Shown here: positions 55,721 to 64,000 of the stretch, piece after piece
How the letters are laid out: every line of letters starts with the position of its first letter
How positions within the stretch are numbered: position 1 is the first letter of the stretch
NCBI GenBank assembly: GCA_038380795.1
Contig: CM076264.1
Location: 12,336,001-12,400,000, forward strand
Reading direction: 5' to 3'
Origin: Pyrocephalus nanus
Taxonomy: Eukaryota > Chordata > Aves > Passeriformes > Tyrannidae
DNA length: 64,000 bases
Made by a program: the position numbers and the translations under genes
The notes under the pieces: model-generated
The model's input: only the letters and a program-made list of their open reading frames with translations
What the model was told of the DNA's origin: nothing
Database searches by the model: none

Positions 55721-55880
55721 TATTTAAAACTTGTTGCCTTTGGTATTAAACTACTATGTTAAAGTTGAATATTTGGGAACATATTTTAGTAGCCACCTGC
55801 AACATGTATGATGTCAAAAGCACCCTTCAGTTACTTAGTTTTCACAAGACAGCAAACAGGTTTTTTGGGAAGTTTTTAGT
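55721..55880 (+). repeat. Direct repeat copy B
   Basis: Partner of 54191-54343, offset 1530 bases. The retrotransposon tail lies between the two copies. Confidence 0.75.
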
Positions 55881-55884
55881 CCCA

Positions 55885-57570
55885 GAAATCAAACCTTGGA
55901 GAAGAACCCATTCCTTTCCACCCCAGTTCCTATGGAAGTGTTGATTCTGAAAAGCCTCTGGCTCGGGTGACTGTCAGGGAAGGTGTTACCTGAAAAGGTT
56001 GAAGTTTATTTCAACTCTCTCTGCCAAACCTGCCTGTATCAGTTTGACCTGCCTAGCAATAAATTGGCAATTAAAGGAGCTGAAGAATGGTTCAAATGAA
56101 ATTTAGAATAATAAAATTCCCCAGTAAGCAGAACCATTACATTAGTTTTTCATTAAACACAATAGTGACAGCTGTGCTAGGTGGGCTGTAACGGGGTGTA
56201 TCTCTAGCATAACTTCCATTTTACTGGTCTTTTGCTTCAGTGATATGTGATACTAAGTGTTAAGTTTAATACGTTTACTTAAGTATTAAGTTTTATGATG
56301 GATATAGAGGTTTCTGTTGTTGGCTGAAATGAATCATCCTTTTAGTTTTCTCAACTACTTATTGCTTTTGATTCAAAGTCAGAAGATAAAGGTGTGTTTT
56401 TAGCTGATAATTTAAAAAAAAAAGAACTGAGAAAATTGATAAATGCCTCTTTGTAATGTTTTTCTTAATCTATATGATTGCATAGGCAGTATATACCATT
56501 AAATCATCTCACTAGGTAAAACATGGAATGATATTAAGATGGAAAGAAAACTTAGCAGGCTTTTTTAGACCTGGTATTACTGGGATCCACTTTAGCTCAG
56601 TAATGACTGAGAGTCATTTTCATATTATGTCCTAATGATCTGTTTTACAGCAGCTTGTGCCAGACAGGTGAGTATGTCAGAGGGAAGTGTCTTTCAGTCT
56701 CTTGGGGGCAAGGCAGCCACAGCTTGTCTGAAGGAGTAGGTGTTATCATAACAAAGACAGATGGTACCTTTAACTCCTTCTGTCAAGTAATTCTTTCCAA
56801 CCTGCTGTTATGGAACATATTTGTATTTCCATGCCTTCTTTTAGAAGATAAGGTTAGTATCTTGCACATCAGCCCTCTTCTGGAACTGAAGTGGGACAAA
56901 TAAGAAAACAGTGAGCTGGGGTTCATTGATGCAGAGCACGTGAGCAGCTGCCTACTTTGAATGAGAGAAAATAAGCGGGGCTTGTGTTTACAAACCAATA
57001 CATGCAGTTGCTCTAGAATTATGGGGTTATGGATGATGGATTTCAAGAGGAATGTTACGATGACAAGGAGACTGTACATATATATTTATATATATACCTT
57101 TTGAGATATTAAAAAAACAAACAACATGAGAAATGAGACCTATGTACTGCTTCATGTGACATACTCTCACAGGAACATATTTCTGGTTTGGGGAAGTTGT
57201 GCTAATAAAAAGAATTTGGCGTCTGAGGACTAGATTGATTCTCAGACTGTTATTCACAAAGAAAGCTTAGCCCAGGCCCAACTCTTAGTTAACCGCTTCC
57301 TGTTATTTTAAATTTCTTGCATAGAATTCAATTAGTTGAGTGCTTAGGAAAATCAACAGCTCTGCATACAGTTCTTTGCTCCTTAAATGTGCTTCTCAGT
57401 GAATTTTTGTGTGTGTGTGGTTTTTAGGAAGATATTTTAGCCTTAACTGTGTAAGTTAATTTTGTGTTATCAGGATGTCATGATTGTGAATTTAACCCAA
57501 GATGTAAAAAAAATCAGAGAAAAGCTACAGGACTAGTAGCAAGGCCTGCCTAATTCCAGGCTGCAGTGCA
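55885..57570. other. Intergenic, no gene recognised
   Basis: AT-rich. An AT-rich alternating tract (tatatatttatatatata) lies at about 57076-57095. Confidence 0.5.
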
Positions 57571-57578
57571 GTACAGGT

Positions 57579-57592
57579 GTTGCCATGGTAAC
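57579..57592. promoter_or_regulatory. Perfect RFX X-box palindrome
   Basis: GTTGCCATGGTAAC is a full match to the RFX-family X-box (two GTTRCC half-sites as an inverted repeat with two bases between). It lies in a locally GC-richer stretch (57530-57720) within AT-rich DNA. Function as an enhancer is inferred. Confidence 0.45.
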
Positions 57593-57724
57593 TTTTTAAA
57601 TATCAAAGTACTATGTGGGTGCACAAACTTCCCCAGAAGAGACCTGGGAGACAGTTCTGTCAATGTGCGGTACAGGCTCTGAGCTGTATCACAACTGGGT
57701 ATCTCACTGAAAGCCAGGGGAATT

Positions 57725-60700
57725 AGGGGCTAAATGAGCATTTGAAAAGTTAATTCATTAATAACACATTTTAAGAGCAGTTACTGCAAGTGGATTGAAT
57801 AGTATATGTCAGGGTGGCATGATCTGTCCTTAACGAAAATAACAGTGGGGAAAGAAAGTATTTATGGGCGTGATCTGAGGGCTTCATTGTTCAATTGCCT
57901 CTGTATTCCAAGTTATTTCTTGAAGACCTTCTCAAGTGGCAGCTGTTGAGGGAAGGATGAAAGTTTCCAAACCTATGCCATGCAAGACATTCCCAGGCTG
58001 CCTCAGCTGACTTTCTCACTGTGGTGTCAAGCAGAATTAATATAGGATATCGATGGCTGATAGGAAAAGGCAGCACATCTGTCTGCTGCTGACTTTAACC
58101 CTTTAAGCTGCTTGTTTTCAGTGGAACATGACACTCTTTGCACATCAAATCTGTTTGCATTCCCAGGAAAGCTGGCTCTCTGGTAACAACTGTTATGGTT
58201 TCATTAAGATTTGAGAATTTTATGGGGCAGAACATTTTGTGCAGGTTTCACTACCACTTGACACCCTGGCTATGAGACCAACAAAACCCAGTTCTGTCTG
58301 TGTGTACATATATCTTGTTCTAAACTAGGACAGCAAGGATTATCTCCTTCAATGTAGCAACTGGCTACTAAGAAACTCCTTTCAAAAGGATGACTGTTGT
58401 ACATTCCCACAGACTCTCTCATGTGCTCTACCTGTGCAACTCTCTGAAGGCTCTCTCTAGAGTAGCCATAGCTGATGTTGGAATAATACCCAAGCTTTTC
58501 CCTGGTACTTCAGAAGGATTTACTGTAGTCTCCCTCCTAAACAGAGATCATAACAAGTGAAATCCAGAGAAGGATTATTAATGACACTTGTTAGTGGAGT
58601 GCAGAAGAGGGAAGCAAAGGACACAAAAGGCTAAAAAGTCCCCTTACATGAACTGTCTGTCAGACCAGTGAATAAAAATGGTCAGAGGTGTGTCAGGAGG
58701 CTGAGTTAATGGATGGTGTGTTTTCAGTTGTCCCAATTTTCTGAAATGGCTGCATGATACAGTCATTGTAGAGATGACCTCTGTCTGGGTACCGAGAGGA
58801 CCCATAAAAAAGTTAGCCTTAAGTCAGAAGTTACCTCTGCAAACCCCCTGGGAGATGGTTTATAAGACTTTGGGCTGGTGAGCTCATTAGGTGAAAATCT
58901 GGCTGGAGATGGCTGCCACCCACCATTTGCTGGTCACCTGTACTGCATCCTCTGACCCTTCATCTTCCCCTTAAAGACTGCCGCAGCAAATGTCACAGGA
59001 GGATTTCAGAGCTGAGTGCTTTTTTTGACTATGCTGATGCAAAACTGTTTGACCACTATGTGTTGTGTTTTGAAATCTGCTGTATACTGGTACAGGGACT
59101 TGGGTTTTGGCTTGAATTCCAGATCTGGTTGTTCTCAAGTGATGCAAATTCTGAAACAAAGAAAATAAAATGATGCACAGATGCACAGTGTCCTTCAGGT
59201 ACTGATACCTTTTTTTAGTGTAAGCAAGAGCAGGTTACAGCAGGGAAGGAGATTTAAGGGTATTTCATGTTATATAGCCAGCTCTAGGTTAAGTGTCTTA
59301 TGCATGTTCTGGCAAAAGATTCAAGCATTACTGTTCCTTTATTAATTAGTATCTGAGTTCTCTATGCCAGTTGTGTGTACATTATTTCAAGTGTCAGTTC
59401 ACAGATAAGGTTTGTTTGCATTCATTATGCTTGCTCCGTGTCATAATTTTCATACTGTTATAGGAATGAACTTGTTTGAACATTCCTAGTTAAGCGTAAA
59501 AAAATATTTTCCACAAATATCATCCTTTTGGCAAACATTTATATGAAAAGGAACTGCTGTGGAAACTGTTCTGTCTGCATGGGAAGATCTTTGAAATCCC
59601 ATCATATTGCAGGAAAAAACATTTCAGTATCAGTCAGTGCACAGAAGGCCTGTGGAAACAAATGTCACCCAACTGTCTGTGGTATTGATAAATAGCATTG
59701 TACTTCCTAAAAGATTCTTGGGAAGGAGGTTAAAGTTAAGGGCCATGTTTTTCACAGTATCTGAGGAAACTTTATGATCTCTTTGAGCAACCAGGATATG
59801 CTTCTTGGTTTTGCATGTGCAAGTCACATCTTTGGCTACAATGATTTAGTAACTGGGAAAATTTGATATTGGTTTCTTGGAATGGAAACACTTCTGCCAG
59901 GCTAAATTCTTACATGCTAATTTTACTAACGTAAGCTGTCTAAATGATACTGTGAGTGATGTTATGACTGTAGTTGAAACCTTCCTGCATACTTTTCAAT
60001 TTGTCAGGTAATATCATTATACTGAGGGAGAGCTGCATTTTGTCTGGGAACCTGAATACAGTTTTCTCCTCTTTGTTTTTGATCTGAGGTCTGTAGGAGG
60101 TCACTGGAGATGATGGCTGGGAACAAATGAAAGCATGCTGGTACAAAGAGCTGCAACGCTGTAATCAAGCATCTGTTGCTGTAACGTGTGAGTGTTTGGC
60201 ATTCTGGGAGCTGGGACACAGATTGTTACTAGCTCCTTCCCAAGGTTATTTCAGAAGCACATAGAGCAGCTGGCAAGGTCTGGGGCAGGTTTAACTCTCT
60301 AGTGGCTTCCAATTGCATGCTGTGTTAAAAGTTAAGTATGAATTAACAAGCAGTTTTTCTAAGCATAAGATTTTCTTTTTTCTCCCATAACTTATGTTTG
60401 ACCTCAGTACTAAATTGTTTTGTCACCATCTGAATGAATTACATAGAGTGGGACATGTGAAAACAGAAAATAAAAAACTATGATAGGTTTTGATTGGGTT
60501 GGGTGATTGTCTTTTGAGAGGAAATTGTTGAGCAGAACTGAGCAAAGTAATATGATATGTTTATTGGGAGCTAGCATTACAGGATAGCCAGACATTACCT
60601 GCCCTGGAAATGACCTGTAGGATGTAAGGAGACATGCTTTCCTCAGTCATCACTGTGCTATCCAGCTAGATAACTGAGGTTACAGTTTGGCATTCTTCCT

Positions 60701-61700
60701 ACAAAAGGCTTACTCCACAACTGCACATTGTCTGCTAATAAGTTATAGACTGTAAAATCTTTCTTCTTCCACTTTTGATATGAACTTCTTCACTGTTTGG
60801 TAAAAGAGTTTAGAAAATATCATTCATACAGGAAACAAAGTTCAGTTGTTACTTAATATGCTATTACACCTACCTTGTTCCTCTACAGTGCAAATATGGT
60901 TGTAGGTTATGAGTTTTTGAAAAGCCACTATGTAAAATCACAGAGACAGATGAGTAAATCAAGTGAAATGTAAAAGTGAATTTTTCATGGCTTTCTAAGA
61001 CCTTCTACTTCATAGCATCTTTGAAACTTGAAACTTTTTATAAAATATAATTTTATAATATATAATTTATATATCATTGCATTTTATAGATCATTGCATG
61101 ATCATGTTCTGTTTCCCTGAATGTGCACTGAGTTCATCATTGAATGCCTGCTATTCTTGAGCTATCACAAAAATAATTTTTTAATGATTTAAGCAATAAA
61201 CCGTTTGAGGTTTGAAGGTTTTGAGAGTATTTGGGGTTTTTGTTTTGAATTATTTACGATGATTTAAGATTTAACATACTTTAGATATAATCTTCTTTAA
61301 CCTAAAGCAATCAAAGTGTATGCTGAAAAATGGTGTTTCCCATTGTTGTAGCATGTTTTTATTGAGGTAGTGACAAATGGATGAGGACCTGGAGATGCAC
61401 TAAGGCTGCTTAACAAAGAAGGATTTCCTTATGGATGTCCTCACTTTGTTGCCCTCTCAGATGGCTTGTGCTGATCATTAGGTTATAAAAAAGTCTTAAG
61501 AGATGAGCAAACCAAGGTGCTCAGGGATATACAGAAGCTAGGAGTCACTGTATGAAACAGGTGGTTTTTCAGTTCTCATTACATAGCATCTTCAGTTTTT
61601 CAATTTGGTTTGAGGCACAGTTGCAGTATGTTTAATTCACTGTACAAAAGGCTGTTCATTCTCTAGTCTAATATAGAATATGATTTTATTTACAATGTGG
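57725..61700. other. Intergenic, no gene recognised
   Basis: AT-rich. An AT tract with repeated 'atcattgcat' units and CATGATCATG lies at 61040-61105. Only short open frames. Confidence 0.5.
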
Positions 61701-61704
61701 TGTG

Positions 61705-61724
61705 TTTTTTTTTTTTTTTTTTTT
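61705..61724. repeat. T20 homopolymer
   Basis: An uninterrupted T-run. On the minus strand it reads as an A-tail five bases after the stop of the open frame 61730-62053. Confidence 0.8.
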
Positions 61725-61729
61725 AGTCC

Positions 61730-62053
61730 TTAGATAAGTTTCCTGTCTTCTGATAAAAGCTCTCTGAAACATTGTTTGGAGGAAGGCAATGAATCCTGGC
61801 TCATAATTACTCTGTTAGCTTTTGGTCTTCTTCTACCTTTTACAGAAATCAAGACAGATTTCCTCTGTAGGTGTTCCATCAACACAACACTGGCCACAGC
61901 AGAGCTCAATTCCCCCGTGATCTGATTCATCACACTTGTCCTGTGGGCGTTCCTGTATCTGATAGAAGGGCTTTTACATCCCACTGTTCTGCATTTCCCT
62001 GGTTCTCTGTTGAGATCTGTGCCGACCGATGAGAAAACAGCGTGGCGGGGCAA
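61730..62053 (-). other. Unidentified open segment followed by an A-run; includes Cys-rich frame
   Basis: A 107-codon frame starts at ATG 62053 and stops five bases before an A20 run (minus strand). A second frame, 61833-61973, reads KPFYQIQERPQDKC and then a cysteine-rich part with ELCCGQCCVD and EEICLDFCKR before stop (seven Cys in the last 33 residues). CCCTTCTATCAG could be a splice acceptor at about 61959-61970. CpGs are more frequent here than in the flanks. I do not recognise either product. It could be a last exon of a small secreted or membrane protein, an old retrocopy, or chance. Confidence 0.25.
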
Positions 62054-62059
62054 ATACTT

Positions 62060-64000
62060 TTACAGCAGAACTGGTTTTTTTGCACTCTTTCTGTCTCTAG
62101 ATGATTAAGTTCCTTTCAGTGCTGTGTATAAAAGCATCATATGTTCATTTTGTGTCAAGAGCTTATTCTCTCCTAGGTACCTGTGTTTGACTTGAGACAT
62201 GAGGAACTGGAGGCCCCCCATGAGGAATAATTTGAAAGTACGAATCAAGTTGTTCAGTCAGTGCAGGCTACAGTTTCTAAAACCTGAAACGTGCTGGTGG
62301 TTCTCGGGTGGTTGATGTAGGTTTGTTCACTGCATTTTTTTTTCTTATTTTTTGCTGCTTTAGGCTCTATTTCTCCCTGTTCTCCCTGTTCTGAAACCTT
62401 ACAGTTTGCCTGCAAGTGTGTTTTCATGAAGAAAGCATAGGTTTCGGGAAAAAAAAAAAATGAAACACAGTTCCTGTTGCTTTTCATCCTACCTCTGCCA
62501 TAAGGGAAGTATGAGCAAAGCACACATTTTCAGGTCACATAGTTGCAGGAATTGTGGGCACGTGGTGTTCAGCACCTCCTGTAATGAGCAACTCTACTTC
62601 TTTGGCCTTCCATTCTTCCTCAGGGACTCTCAGGTCTCCCTTGCCAGACTGAAATCCATTAGGTGCATGCGTGACATCTAAACATTTTGTATTCTTCCAT
62701 AAACTCAGAACTAAAGCAAATGCTTGGTTATTAACATGTGTCAGAAGAAATTCCCGTGTTGACTTAGAGATGTCAAAATTTTTCCAGTGTACTTTTTATG
62801 ATGTAGAAGTGACATGAAATTCTGTATTTGATTTCTTTTTGTATGAACATGATAGAAGAGATTTTGTTTGCTAAAGGTTAGGTTATATAAAGAAGTTGCA
62901 CTGTTTTGAGGGTATTCTTCTGGCACTTATGCACTTATATGTGGGTGGCCTGCTCTTATAAAATGAAGTATCAGAGTAAGCTGCTTGTGGACTGCTCAGT
63001 AAACAGCTCAAGTACTGTGTCTAGAAGTGACCTAAAAGGCAGTCATGTAATATTTTTGGCTCAGTATATTGTGAAATCTTTGTTAGTTTCTTTACAATAA
63101 TCTGCTTGCCCTTACCAAACTGTTACATTTCTGTGAATTATTGAAAAAGTCTCTCTTTGGTAACTCTGAAAGTATTTATTCTCTCCTGCTCAACTTTTCC
63201 TTTCATCTTGTGTATCAAAGCCCGTGAGCCATCCTCACCTTACAGGGGTAGCATGAGCCAGGTTTCCAGAATATTAATGCAGTGCTCTCCTCCACAACAG
63301 CTTTTATACTATTTGCTTCACATATACACTTTCCCTTTCACTGTTCCCTGCATGCACAGAGAATGTTGCAAACAACAGGCAGTTGTATTTTCAGACACTA
63401 AAAGGTTTCACTGTTTACACACCCTTGGTGACGGACATTATGATAACTTCACTCTTTCAGGATAGGTTAAAATACAGGTAAACTTGTTAAGCAGCTTTTT
63501 TAGAAAGGGAGGAGAGTATCAAGATGGTGATACAGGAAACTGTGAGAACATCTGGAATTACTTTTATATGTCTTGGGCATGTCTCTTCTGCGTTGATAAA
63601 CCCATAGGAGAGTTTGCGAACATGGTGTTAGACTCGCTTTTGACAAGCTACCTGGTTTAGTCTAGAACTCAGGATTTTGGGGATGTGGCTTGGGTTTGAA
63701 CTGCAAATCTCTGAATATGACATAGATGTAGAAATTACAGAATGGGATGTTCTTCAAGAGGTTATTCAAACCTTTCTCAGTGAGTTGTCTGGATATTTGG
63801 GAGGCTCTGCCTTCTATGGGTTGCATAATTGATTTGTTGCATAGATAATTTGCTCTCTTTTTTTTTTTTTGGCGGGGAGAGGGTGTTGAGTTTTTGTTTT
63901 GGTCTTGCGGGTTCTTTATTTCAAGAGTTTTCTTGGGGTTAGGTTTCTTTAGTTGGCGTTGGTGGTGGTTTGTTTTAAGGCACACAGAGTTCATAAACCA
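62060..64000. other. Intergenic to window end, no gene recognised
   Basis: AT-rich with short open frames. T-runs occur at 62336-62343 and 63858-63871, and an A-run at 62449-62460. If the segment at 61.8 kb is an exon on the minus strand, its upstream exons would lie here or beyond the window. I could not recognise any. Confidence 0.45.

Noticed and set aside
61040..61105. AT-rich palindromic tract as an origin or regulatory site
   Set aside because: Looks like ordinary AT-rich simple sequence. Nothing else supports a function.

Overview
The window is a piece of a bird nuclear genome. Several things point to this: a complete vertebrate gene with GT-AG introns, a CpG-island promoter, and interspersed repeats dominated by CR1 LINEs and avian endogenous-retrovirus pieces (a class III-like solo LTR and a decayed gammaretrovirus-like pol-env remnant). 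There are no bacterial-type operons, tRNA clusters or CRISPR arrays. The species cannot be fixed from the sequence alone.

Layout. Positions 1-240 are a truncated CR1 in minus orientation. Positions 240-1780 are a very GC-rich CpG island. COPS4, subunit 4 of the COP9 signalosome, starts at 1619 on the plus strand and runs through ten coding exons to 10271. It encodes a 407-residue protein, followed by a polyadenylation signal at 10669. The same CpG island carries two strong splice donors on the minus strand. Each has a CDE-4nt-CHR cell-cycle promoter element close upstream. LIN54 is, from general knowledge of vertebrate gene order, the neighbour of COPS4 on that side, so I infer that LIN54's alternative first exons start here and run out of the window to the left.

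From about 10.7 kb to 64 kb I find no recognisable protein-coding gene. This gene-poor interval holds a decayed ERV (12.35-14.1 kb), CR1 copies at 14.7, 18.3 (an older, turtle/crocodile-like type), 33.1, 40.2, 42.5, 51.5 and 53.7 kb, an ERVL-like solo LTR at 22.1 kb, two MIR-like SINE relics (37.8 and 45.5 kb), three diverged direct-repeat pairs, and a short ORF near 55.1-55.3 kb that looks like the zinc-finger tail of a non-LTR retrotransposon ORF other than CR1. A perfect RFX X-box palindrome lies at 57.58 kb and a cysteine-rich open stretch at 61.8-62.0 kb on the minus strand.

The points most worth a second look are the CDE/CHR pairs in the putative LIN54 promoter (LIN54 is itself the CHR-binding subunit of the DREAM/MuvB complex, which suggests self-regulation), the non-CR1 retrotransposon tail bracketed by a direct repeat, and the unexplained cysteine-rich segment near the right edge.
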